Below the pieces are notes generated by a model. The model did not search any database. It had not been told where the DNA came from and saw only the letters and a list, made by a program, of their open reading frames with translations. Source: Selenomonas sp. ND2010 (GTDB lineage: Bacteria; Bacillota; Negativicutes; Selenomonadales; Selenomonadaceae). Taken from it: 64,000 bases of DNA. The translations under genes were made by a program, and so were the position numbers. The stretch covers positions 1 through 64,000 of the forward strand of contig NZ_JNKI01000013.1 in assembly GCF_000702005.1 (NCBI RefSeq), written 5' to 3'. Positions 17,991 to 26,224 of this stretch are shown here, piece after piece (the first letter of the stretch is position 1; each line of letters starts with the position of its first letter).

Positions 17991-18918
17991 CCAAAGATTT
18001 TGCCGTATATTGATCCGTGATAAAGGCCGTGGCGAAACCACCTTTAAGTGCTGCCCGGATTGCTGGCAGACGGTGTTTCCCCCCAGCCAGCATAAGCCGC
18101 TGCGGCTTAGCCTTCAAATCCTCCAGGGAAATTCCCACCGTACGCTCATCAACATGCGGCGCACAAATTTCCCCCTGCTCATTATAAAAACGTGAGCATA
18201 CGTCCCCTACCGCATGTTTCTGAATGAATTTGCATTCTTCATCGTTGATATAATACCCCAGGTGGAATATCGTTGACTCTTTGCTGGCTGACCCCACCGT
18301 AAACACCGCAATATTGGCATCACGCCCCAACTGCAGGATATTCCGAATGAATTTATCCTGCGACACGATATTCTTCACCTCAACCGTATCAAACATCACT
18401 GGCAAAGGCAGATAATACCCCTGCGCCGAATATGCCTGGGTGAACAAATCAAGAATTTCCTGCGCATAGGTTCGATTGTTGTTGAGACTGATACCGCCTT
18501 TGAGCTCAACAATCTTCGCATGCGGCATATTCTTGTGCGGCAGTCGTTTGGCCATCTCATAGAGAACTTCTCCCCAGCCTACGCCCACAATGTCATCCTC
18601 CTTGATGACATCGCTGAGATATTCGGCCGCCATCGCACCAATCGCCTTTTTTTGCTCGCTTTCCGTCTCCATGGGCGCTGCTGCAATTTTGACATAGTCC
18701 AGTCGATATTTTTCCCGCAACCGGTCTTCCAAAGCAGTCATGCTTTCCGTCGGGTCGATAATCTTGATTTCCACATACCCCTGTTCCTTGGCATAGCGAA
18801 GCAGGCGGGAAACCGTCGGCCGTGATAACTGCATGGTTTCGGCAATCTTCTGCTGGCTCATATCGGATTCATAGTATAACTTGGCTACTGCAATACTCTG
18901 TCCGTCTTTACTCTCCAT
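17986..18918 (-). CDS. deoR: SorC/DeoR-type sugar-phosphate-responsive repressor
   Basis: The 310-residue protein has an N-terminal helix-turn-helix (about residues 22-45, QQKIAETMQLSRPTVSRLLRYA) and a large C-terminal sugar-phosphate-binding domain of the SorC type, like B. subtilis DeoR (about 313 residues). It sits directly upstream of deoC, and a palindromic operator overlaps its 3' end. It likely represses deoC until deoxyribose-5-phosphate accumulates. GAGAGGAG precedes the ATG. The symbol is assigned by context and is less certain than the family. Confidence 0.88.
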   Translation of the reverse strand: MESKDGQSIAVAKLYYESDMSQQKIAETMQLSRPTVSRLLRYAKEQGYVEIKIIDPTESMTALEDRLREKYRLDYVKIAAAPMETESEQKKAIGAMAAEYLSDVIKEDDIVGVGWGEVLYEMAKRLPHKNMPHAKIVELKGGISLNNNRTYAQEILDLFTQAYSAQGYYLPLPVMFDTVEVKNIVSQDKFIRNILQLGRDANIAVFTVGSASKESTIFHLGYYINDEECKFIQKHAVGDVCSRFYNEQGEICAPHVDERTVGISLEDLKAKPQRLMLAGGKHRLPAIRAALKGGFATAFITDQYTAKSLV

Positions 18919-18962
18919 CCGTTACTCCTCTCAAGCTATACTAGTTTCCTGTTCCTGTAGAT

Positions 18963-19673
18963 TTATTTTCCCGTATAACGGTACACTTCGGTCCAATTGC
19001 GACCATAGGCGCTGTAATAATCGATTTCTCCCCCCTGGTCACCAGTGCGCCAGCTGCCTCCCCGTGGATTATTCACCCCACGAGCTTCCACGGTCTTGCC
19101 GTTCCCGATATAGATAGCCACATGCGCATCCGGTTTGCAAAGGATATCTCCTCGTTTGAGATTGTCTTTTACTGACGCCCACGAATAGCGCGTAAAGCCG
19201 CCAATTCGCTGCATGTCCGGCCAAATCGTATCGGCATCACCGGTTTCCTGTTTGCCGTTATACAAACGGTAAAAATCCGGATTCTGCTGCCAAGCAGCAA
19301 TAATGGGGAAGCCCGCATGATCCAGCGCATGATAAACCAGCGATGAGCAATCATAATCCGGACCCTCCCGCGACCCCGTATAGGGGCAGCTTGCCGTAGC
19401 ATTTTCTGCCCCTTGCGAGTATCCATGACGCGGATCATCGGCAATCGCCATTGCCCATTGGACCGCTGTTTCCATATCCGGCTGCTGGCTGGCTGCCTCC
19501 GCTTTCGGAGCCTTTATCATATTCTTGCCAGCTTCTGCTTCCGCCTGCATAATCTTGACGCTTTCCTGCACTACCTGATTAGCCGTCTGCTCCTGTGCAG
19601 CAAAACTTCCCGTTGCCAGGATGCCCACTGCACCTAAAACCAACGCGCCCAGTCCATACCATCTCTTTTTCAT
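18963..19673 (-). CDS. Exported NlpC/P60-like cell-wall peptidase
   Basis: The 236-residue protein has a signal peptide (about 1-26, cut after FAA) and a C-terminal NlpC/P60-type domain with the catalytic cysteine in YDCSSLVYHAL and the histidine in DAHVAIYIGNG. Such enzymes cut peptidoglycan stem peptides outside the membrane. The linker between them is short, with no LysM or SH3 anchor. It stands alone with its own promoter-like TATAAT near 19720. Confidence 0.88.
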   Translation of the reverse strand: MKKRWYGLGALVLGAVGILATGSFAAQEQTANQVVQESVKIMQAEAEAGKNMIKAPKAEAASQQPDMETAVQWAMAIADDPRHGYSQGAENATASCPYTGSREGPDYDCSSLVYHALDHAGFPIIAAWQQNPDFYRLYNGKQETGDADTIWPDMQRIGGFTRYSWASVKDNLKRGDILCKPDAHVAIYIGNGKTVEARGVNNPRGGSWRTGDQGGEIDYYSAYGRNWTEVYRYTGK

Positions 19674-19748
19674 ATCTATCCCTCGCTTTCAGCTGAAATC
19701 GTTATATTCATTCTTATATTATATCATATTTTTCTGAAACCTTGTCCA

Positions 19749-19792
19749 AAACAAAAGCTGCGAAGCATTAGTTTTCATGCCTCACAGCTTTC
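19749..19792 (-). terminator. Terminator downstream of nrfA
   Basis: AAAGCTG...CAGCTTT with inner ATGC pairing is followed by TGTTTT on the minus strand. It lies about 95 bases after the nrfA stop, and no gene is seen in between. Confidence 0.7.
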
Positions 19793-19885
19793 GTCTCATC
19801 GTATTATAACGCCGTTATTCTGTTTTTTCCACAGGCAAAACTTCCGCTTGGCGTTTCACCAAGGTGGGAGACACCTTCTTCCGCG

Positions 19886-21175
19886 TTATAAACTTCCCTT
19901 TACTACTGCATTTACCTGCGCAATGGCGGTATGTGCCTTATCAATCGAAAGGCCTAGGACACGCAGCTGTTTGTCTGGGTTGTGGAATCCCATACTGCTC
20001 TCGGCAGCTACAAAATCCCAATACCACTGAGCTTCACGCAACGTCTGACGTGCTGCAGCGAGCTGTTCATCGGTCGCCCCAGCATCCATAGCAGCTTTGA
20101 TTGTCTGATGAGCTTTTGCTACGGTCTGTCCAGCAATCCGCTGCAGTCTGAAGGTATTATCCCCAATTGTCTTGACGCGCTTCGTCAGCGTTTCCGCACT
20201 TTCCTGATGGCATTTCTGGCAAGACTCCTGTGCCGTCAGCAGCGGATTCGTCATCCAATGGGACGTGTATTTCTGCCCATCTTTGCGCATATACGGCATA
20301 TGGCAGTCAACACAAGTAACCCCATTCATCGCGTGAATGGAATCCTGCCAAGTTTCATAATCCGGATGCTGAGCCTTGAGCATCGGCGTCTTGGAATCGG
20401 CATGAATCCAGTCCTGCGTGAAACCACCCGCATGTCCATCCTGATAATACTGATAGATCTGCTCGGCATCGAAGCCATTATCCCATGGCTCAACTACCCG
20501 GCCATCTTCCTTGGAGAAATAATACTCGTTATGGCACTGGCCACAAACATAGGCACGCATCTCATTATGGGATGCCTGGCTGATATCAACGCCACGGCGA
20601 GCCATAGCCTCGACAAAGCCCTGCTGATAAACGCGCAGTTCCATCGTCTCAGGATCATGGCAGCTTGAGCAGCCAAACCACTCATCGTCTTTTATTGGCG
20701 CAGCAATTTCATCAAATGGCTTTGTAGCAAAGTCCCAGCCACTCTCTTTGAAGTAAACATCATACATATAAGAACCCTTGCAGACGATACACGATCCCTT
20801 TTGCCCCGGACGGCGTTTCGACTCCAGGATATCGATTCCAGCATAAGTATGCCCTCGGTCATCATCATATTGAATGGCAAACTTATAGCCCTTAAAGTTC
20901 TGAACCGCCTCCGGCTGCTCCTTCAGATGATCCACCTTATCCGAACCACCATACCCCGTTGGCGATGGATGCATCTCATTGTTCTTCATAAAAGACTCGT
21001 ACTCCAGCGGGTAAGCATCCTTATACCCATCCTTTGTCAATTGCTGATCCTTAGGAATCTTAGCCAGTTTTACGCTGTCATCATTGGGCGCCGCACCAAT
21101 GCGAACCACCACAAAGCCAAAGAATACAAGGCAGACAGCTGCGATTCCCGCTAATATTTTCTGTAGCTTACTCAA
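19886..21175 (-). CDS. nrfA: Cytochrome c nitrite reductase catalytic subunit NrfA
   Basis: NrfA reduces nitrite to ammonium with six electrons outside the cytoplasmic membrane. The 429-residue protein has an N-terminal membrane/signal segment and five heme c sites. The first is the special CIVCK site (about residue 130) whose lysine ligates the active heme. CSSCH, CGQCH, CVDCH and CQKCH follow. It starts with a TTG overlapping the nrfH end by 8 bases, with AGGGGGG just upstream. Heme attachment would depend on the Ccm system encoded 5 kb away. Confidence 0.97.
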   Translation of the reverse strand: MSKLQKILAGIAAVCLVFFGFVVVRIGAAPNDDSVKLAKIPKDQQLTKDGYKDAYPLEYESFMKNNEMHPSPTGYGGSDKVDHLKEQPEAVQNFKGYKFAIQYDDDRGHTYAGIDILESKRRPGQKGSCIVCKGSYMYDVYFKESGWDFATKPFDEIAAPIKDDEWFGCSSCHDPETMELRVYQQGFVEAMARRGVDISQASHNEMRAYVCGQCHNEYYFSKEDGRVVEPWDNGFDAEQIYQYYQDGHAGGFTQDWIHADSKTPMLKAQHPDYETWQDSIHAMNGVTCVDCHMPYMRKDGQKYTSHWMTNPLLTAQESCQKCHQESAETLTKRVKTIGDNTFRLQRIAGQTVAKAHQTIKAAMDAGATDEQLAAARQTLREAQWYWDFVAAESSMGFHNPDKQLRVLGLSIDKAHTAIAQVNAVVKGSL

Positions 21176-21656
21176 CTTTTATCCCCCCTTCGAGATGGTT
21201 CGCGCCATGAGCGATACTGCTATGGCATTTCAGGCAGTCAGCACCAGTGTCGAGGTCAACACCAACCTGAGCATGAACATTCTTCATGGTATTCTCGTGA
21301 CAGCGCAAGCAATTCGCATTGACCGTCTTCTTAGCATCGGCCGACAACTTGATGTGAGCCGGATAATCCCGCATTACCTCATGATAGGTATCCACCATGC
21401 CGGTTCTTCCCTTTTCCATTAGGTAGATCGCCATGTTATCATGGGGCAGATGACAATCCGTACATTCCAGTTTACTGTGGGTTGACTCAGCAAACGTCCA
21501 CGCTTCCGTTTTCATTGCATGACAAGTACCGCAAAATTCCGGGCTGCCCGAAAACGACATCATTGCCGCGCTAAATCCGCAAACTGCAATACCAAGGACG
21601 AATCCCCCCGCCAGACATGCTAATGTATGCTTCTGAATAAGCTGTTTGAAATCCAC
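21168..21656 (-). CDS. nrfH: Membrane tetraheme quinol dehydrogenase NrfH
   Basis: NrfH is a NapC/NirT-family cytochrome that takes electrons from menaquinol and hands them to NrfA. The 162-residue protein has one N-terminal membrane helix (about residues 14-34) and four heme c motifs: CGTCH, CTDCH, CLRCH and CLKCH. The start is a GTG with GGAGGGGAG just upstream. It is the first gene of nrfHA. Confidence 0.96.
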   Translation of the reverse strand: MDFKQLIQKHTLACLAGGFVLGIAVCGFSAAMMSFSGSPEFCGTCHAMKTEAWTFAESTHSKLECTDCHLPHDNMAIYLMEKGRTGMVDTYHEVMRDYPAHIKLSADAKKTVNANCLRCHENTMKNVHAQVGVDLDTGADCLKCHSSIAHGANHLEGGIKVE

Positions 21657-21679
21657 TTCCGCTCCCCTCCTCTCACTTC

Positions 21680-21728
21680 TACGCCCATTATAGCATTTGT
21701 CAAAACGATGTGATGTTGCTCACGCAAC
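21680..21728 (-). promoter_or_regulatory. nrfHA promoter with GTTGC-N4-GCAAC operator
   Basis: TATAAT on the minus strand at 21687-21692 sets +1 near 21680. The palindrome GTTGCTCACGCAAC at 21715-21728 is centred exactly at -41.5. The same half-sites and position recur before the crp-ccm operon (31412-31425). Confidence 0.72.
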
Positions 21729-21749
21729 CATTTTCAGAATTTTTTACAC

Positions 21750-21800
21750 AAAAAAAAACCACGTTCATCTGCTGTTCTCCAGCGATAAACGTGGTTTTCT
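21750..21800 (-). terminator. Terminator after the large flagellin
   Basis: AAAACCACGTT and AACGTGGTTTT flank a 21-base loop, with T residues following on the minus strand. Confidence 0.85.
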
Positions 21801-21802
21801 CC

Positions 21803-24800
21803 TTATTGCAGCAAAGATAGAACGCTGCTGCTATTTTGGTTTGCCTGCGCCAGCATGGACTGAGCAGACTGGGTAAGGACATTATACTTCGTGTATTCTG
21901 TCATTTCCTTGGCCATATTCGCATCCCTTATGGTAGATTCCGAAGCGGTTGTCCCCTCCTGCTGCGCGATGATGTTATCATACGTCATTCCCAGACGGCT
22001 GGTCTGTGCCCCCACCAGCGTGCTGGCATCCAGCAAATACTCGATTGCCCGGTCCAAAAGCCCCGGCTCATCGTTCTTCACCATACGCGTCCCATCCAGT
22101 GACATCCGCCCGCCTTGATTGCCTAAAAGCTTCTCCCGGCTGGCCTGCGTTAAGACGTTATAGTCTTTGTAGGATGCTACCCCAGGTATATAGTTGAAAA
22201 GATGATCCATTGAGGTCTGCGGAATCTGAACATGAATGTTCATACTGGCTTTATCGGTATGATGGATAACCAAATCCCGGACATAGATTCCCCGCGTAGC
22301 CTTCTGCACATCATCTAAAACACCATCCGCCAGCTTAGCTCCTTTCTCTTGCAAATATGGATACTGGCTGGAATAATTCCGCAAATCAAATTTGCGGTCA
22401 TCATAAACGGTTAAAGTTCCCGCCTCAGGATCCGCCGCAAAATGCAGCATATGCGAGTGCCCATTTATGATGTGTTCCATAGCATTGCCACCCTGATCAT
22501 AAAGAGCCTGTACCAGAGATTTTACATCCGTTACCCCAGAAATATCTATGATGGTAGTCTTGATATCCGCTCCAGATTGTCCACTGGCCGGCCGATCTGC
22601 ATCCGAGGGATCATCCTTTGACTTGAACTGGAAATTAAACCACTGATCTGCGCAGGTAGCACAGTATACCCGAAAGCCCTTACCATCCAAATCATCCGGC
22701 AATGACAAACTGTTGCTCGAGGCATATGCCTTGAAGTCTATCGTATAAGCGCTCATATTGCCCTGCGACAAACTGATGACCTGGCTGTTACCAGCAGATT
22801 CTCTAGCATACGCAGTTACTTTCAATCCTTTAGTTCCTGCCACTGCATCGCTGCCATCACTAAGATACGCGCTCTGTGCTGACATAAGCGAAATAAATGC
22901 ATCAGCCACGGTCTTCGTATTGTCATTCGCCATATATGACCTGAGGGAATTCAAATCGAAAGTTATCCCGCTCGGCAAGTGCTTCAAAGCTTCAAAAGAT
23001 GTTGGCACCTTGCTGTCAATGAATTCAATCGTTCCTACACCGCTAGTACTCAGAGCCTTGCCTTGAAGTGCCTCAATAAACGCTTCTAGCTTATCACTGT
23101 CCGTGGTATCATAAGCCGTGAGGTCCATCGTGTAGCTCGCACGCGGCCCCTCATGGTAAGCACCTCTATCAACACCACCATTAGCTACCGTCACATTACC
23201 ATTATAAGCCGTTACCGTTTCAAAATTCACAGTCGTCGTTGTCGGCGCTATCGCATCAGCCCCGGCCACTGACGAAAAACCATCCGTAGTTGTTATTGTA
23301 GCACCCGAATAAACAGACGTAAGTGTCATCTGACCATTAGCCATAGACAGTCTGACATAACTATCCACGGCATTGTCTGGCTTATAGGTATCCCAAGTAC
23401 ATAATTTGTAATCGGAAAGATTGGCATCCCTGCCTACCTCATAAACGCCCGTAGAATCACGCGTTATCGAACCGCCATCCACAATACGTACATAAGCGGT
23501 CCCGCTTGTTCCAGAACAATTAATCGCTATTCCAGAACCTGTAGGCGCTCCACCCACATTCAACGCCAGGCTAGCCGGGCTGCCACCGCTGCCGCCTACG
23601 TAATGAGCTGGTACATCCACTACCTGCGTGGTAATATCGGTAGCAGGATCATGATACTCCTTATAAGTTGCTGGTACATAGGTGCCCGCCGAAGCCGGCA
23701 CACCCTTAGCACTTTTATTCCCTAAACCTGTAGACGTAGCACTGCTGCGCCCATACTTCTTGCTCTCACCGCCACCTATAGTTTTCTCAGCTGAACCTGC
23801 GGATTGGCTCCATCCCTTCACCGTGGCATTATTAGCTGCTGAACCAGAATAAGCTGTAGTGACACTGACAACATTGCCACTACTAGTCGCACTGCCTACT
23901 ACACCTTTACCGCTGATAGCTGATGCCACCGCACTCGCTATACCAGCAGAATCCAAACCGTTGATATTTATCTCCACTACATTTTCACTGGAACCTGCAC
24001 CATGGCGATAATTCTTGCCCGTAGGATTATTCGTCAGTACATAATAAGTAGCACTTGAACCTGAACTATTGCTGGCCGTATAAAAGCCCACGCCTTCCGC
24101 ATTCGACGAATCATAACCAGAAAAATCAACAGTAAAGGAAGCTGGGGACGCTGTCGTAGGTGGATCATAGTAGCCATCCGCACCACCTTCAAGATTCTTA
24201 CTGGTCAGATTCCCTAACAGCGGCTCTATCGTTACCGCTGTCGTACTATAAAACGGCAATACCGCAAACGGCCCTGTCTGACCATCCAGCGTATCATACT
24301 GATCAGCAATCAGATTCAAGGTACCGCTTTCCGGCACCGGCTCTGGCTTGTCCAGGATTCGCCAGGTGTAGATTTCATCCACCTTTTTGTCGCCCACCAA
24401 GAGCAGCTTACCGTTGTAGTTCGTTTCGTACGCAATATCATGTACCTGATCAAACCCCTGCGAAATCTCCTTTTGTATCGTAAGCCGATCCAAGTCCGTA
24501 TTCGTATCATTATTCGCATCAAGAACTTTGGCCTTGATTGTCCTCATAATCTCCAGCTGTTCCTGAATGGCTCCTGCCGCCACATTCAACATAGTCTTGC
24601 CATTCTGCACATTCGTAGCATCCTGCTCAAGTGCTCTTAGCCGTACCCGCATACGCTCAGAAATCGAATACTCTGATGCACCATCACCTGCGCCAGTTAT
24701 TTTGGTTCCCGTCGCCACTTTCTTGAGCTTCTTTCCCAAAGAGGAAACATTCTTGTTCAACTCTCCCAATGAAAGCATAGCCGATGGGTTATTCATTACC

Positions 24801-24811
24801 GTCATAGTCAT
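21803..24811 (-). CDS. Very large flagellin (1002 residues)
   Basis: The N-terminal D0/D1 region (about 1-165, with GDGASEYSISERMRVRLRAL) and C-terminal D1/D0 region (about 890-1002, ending MLAQANQNSSSVLSLLQ) are flagellin. Between them lies an unusually long variable part of some 700 residues, rich in Ser, Gly, Thr and Asp, which would be displayed on the filament surface. Usual flagellins have 270-550 residues. The start at 24811 has GAGGG upstream. A sigma-28-like promoter precedes it. No other flagellar gene is adjacent, and a degraded paralogue lies immediately upstream. Confidence 0.93.
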   Translation of the reverse strand: MTMTVMNNPSAMLSLGELNKNVSSLGKKLKKVATGTKITGAGDGASEYSISERMRVRLRALEQDATNVQNGKTMLNVAAGAIQEQLEIMRTIKAKVLDANNDTNTDLDRLTIQKEISQGFDQVHDIAYETNYNGKLLLVGDKKVDEIYTWRILDKPEPVPESGTLNLIADQYDTLDGQTGPFAVLPFYSTTAVTIEPLLGNLTSKNLEGGADGYYDPPTTASPASFTVDFSGYDSSNAEGVGFYTASNSSGSSATYYVLTNNPTGKNYRHGAGSSENVVEININGLDSAGIASAVASAISGKGVVGSATSSGNVVSVTTAYSGSAANNATVKGWSQSAGSAEKTIGGGESKKYGRSSATSTGLGNKSAKGVPASAGTYVPATYKEYHDPATDITTQVVDVPAHYVGGSGGSPASLALNVGGAPTGSGIAINCSGTSGTAYVRIVDGGSITRDSTGVYEVGRDANLSDYKLCTWDTYKPDNAVDSYVRLSMANGQMTLTSVYSGATITTTDGFSSVAGADAIAPTTTTVNFETVTAYNGNVTVANGGVDRGAYHEGPRASYTMDLTAYDTTDSDKLEAFIEALQGKALSTSGVGTIEFIDSKVPTSFEALKHLPSGITFDLNSLRSYMANDNTKTVADAFISLMSAQSAYLSDGSDAVAGTKGLKVTAYARESAGNSQVISLSQGNMSAYTIDFKAYASSNSLSLPDDLDGKGFRVYCATCADQWFNFQFKSKDDPSDADRPASGQSGADIKTTIIDISGVTDVKSLVQALYDQGGNAMEHIINGHSHMLHFAADPEAGTLTVYDDRKFDLRNYSSQYPYLQEKGAKLADGVLDDVQKATRGIYVRDLVIHHTDKASMNIHVQIPQTSMDHLFNYIPGVASYKDYNVLTQASREKLLGNQGGRMSLDGTRMVKNDEPGLLDRAIEYLLDASTLVGAQTSRLGMTYDNIIAQQEGTTASESTIRDANMAKEMTEYTKYNVLTQSAQSMLAQANQNSSSVLSLLQ

Positions 24812-24881
24812 AGCCAATCCCTCACGTCCCTATGAAATAGAATTCTATCCTTATCCTCAAAGACAAAACCTGCTATTTATT

Positions 24882-24907
24882 ATATCGTTCTTACGCATTT
24901 TTTCTTA
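24882..24907 (-). promoter_or_regulatory. Sigma-28-type promoter of the large flagellin
   Basis: On the minus strand TAAG (24904-24907) is followed after 14 bases by AACGATAT (24882-24889). This is close to the motility consensus TAAA-N15-GCCGATAT. Confidence 0.55.
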
Positions 24908-24941
24908 AATCAAATTGTAACTGTCGATGACAGTATTTAAA

Positions 24942-25355
24942 ATCATGCTTGCAGCAAAGACAAAACGCTACTGTTATTTTGGTTTGCCTGTGCCAGCATA
25001 GACTGCGCAGACTGGGTAGCGTGCTGGCATCCAGCAAATACTCGATTGCCCGGTCCAAAAGCCCCGGCTCATCGTTCTTCACCATACGCGTCCCATCCAG
25101 TGACATCCGCCCGCCTTGATTGCCTAAAAGCTTCTCCCGGCTGGCCTGCGTTAAGACGTTATAGTCTTTGTAGGATGCTATCCCAGGTATATAGTTGAAA
25201 AGATGATCCATTGAGGTCTGCGGAATCTGGACATGAATGTTCATACTGGCTTTGTCGGTATGATGGATAACCAAATCCCGGACATAGAATCACGCGTTAT
25301 CGAACTGCCATCCACGATGCGTACATAGGCAGTCCCGCTTGACCCGGAAAAATCA
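24942..25355 (-). pseudogene. Mosaic flagellin pseudogene
   Basis: Three blocks match the neighbouring large flagellin gene in order but with the intervening DNA missing: 24949-25018 matches 21806-21875, 25019-25288 matches 22018-22287, and 25285-25353 matches 23452-23520. The middle block is nearly identical over 270 bases. The two junctions remove about 140 and about 1160 bases, and the first breaks the reading frame. It looks like the remnant of a tandem flagellin copy. It could still donate sequence by gene conversion. Confidence 0.85.
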
Positions 25356-25373
25356 ATAGTTCATCTCTATTTC

Positions 25374-26055
25374 TTACCATTCTAGGCTATTAGCATTCTG
25401 TAGAAAATCAAAGAGCCCCATGGTCAATATGCCGTCCTCATCCTGGAACGGCTTGATTACCTCCTTTACGATGATAATCTTTTTAAAGGAATCTCTCATC
25501 GCCAATAAGGAAGCCTTTTCCTGCTTGACCTTCTCCGCATCCGGCAATTGAAATGCAGATTGGATATAGTAGCGCTTACTGCCCAGATTGGCTACAAAGT
25601 CAATTTCCAAATGCCTGGTCAGTTTGCTCCCTGTATTTTTATCAATATAACGCTGGTTTACGGTGCCCACATCGACATTATAACCGCGCATCCGAAGCTC
25701 GTTGTAAAGGATATTTTCCATCAGATGGGTTTCCTCAACCTAGCGAAAATCCAAGCGGGCATTGCACAAACCAACATCCTCAAAATAATATTTCAAGGGA
25801 CTGCCGATATACTTGCTGATAGTATTGTTGCTTATCGATGAGTACAGCCGGCTCTTGAAAGTAGCTTCTATCTTCGTAGGATTAGTCAGTGCCCCAATAG
25901 ATGATGCCAGGACATTCAGCAAATCCTCCAACTCCTGCTGTTTTTCGATATTATTCCTCTCGACGATATCTTTGATGTACGTTTCCCGGAACAAGCGCAT
26001 AAGATACTGAACCTTCTATGACCTTATTTAAATAAGTATTACGCTTTACCTCCAT
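25374..26055 (-). pseudogene. Broken AAA ATPase with DUF4143 domain
   Basis: A start with GGAGGAG at 26055 encodes a typical N-terminus (MEVKRNTYLNKVIEG). The AAA core including Walker A is then missing, and the frame changes before the DUF4143 part resumes (LFRETYIKDIVERNNIEKQQ). At 25740-25742 an in-frame TAG follows ARLDFR and precedes VEETHLMENILYNELR; the family normally has Gln there, so this is a CAG-to-TAG change. The gene thus has at least an internal deletion with frameshift and one nonsense codon. Confidence 0.85.
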
Positions 26056-26074
26056 CGGCTCCTCCATTTCAATT

Positions 26075-26160
26075 AAGTTGTCCATGGACATGTTTATATA
26101 AGCATTATGCTACAGGAGCTATTGGAACGCATTAAAATAATAGAAAAGTTGTCCATGAAC
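26075..26160. repeat. Repeated AAGTTGTCCATG element before the DUF4143 pseudogene
   Basis: AAGTTGTCCATG occurs at 26075-26086 and again at 26146-26157. The first copy extends into the perfect palindrome TGTCCATGGACA (26079-26090) beside a TATAAA on the minus strand. It is probably the operator region of the dead ATPase gene. Confidence 0.5.
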
Positions 26161-26169
26161 TGATGATGA

Positions 26170-26224
26170 AAAAAGCTATGACATTCCCGCGCCTACATTG
26201 TACGCATAATGCCATAGCCCTTTT
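26170..26224 (-). terminator. Terminator after ccmF
   Basis: GGGCTATGGCATT pairs with AATGTCATAGCT, followed by TTTTTT on the minus strand. Confidence 0.85.

Noticed and set aside
21709-21724. TGTGATGTTGCTCACG upstream of nrfH as an FNR-type box
   Set aside because: It would be centred at -36.5. The overlapping GTTGCTCACGCAAC is centred at -41.5 and recurs exactly upstream of crp-ccm, so it is the better operator.
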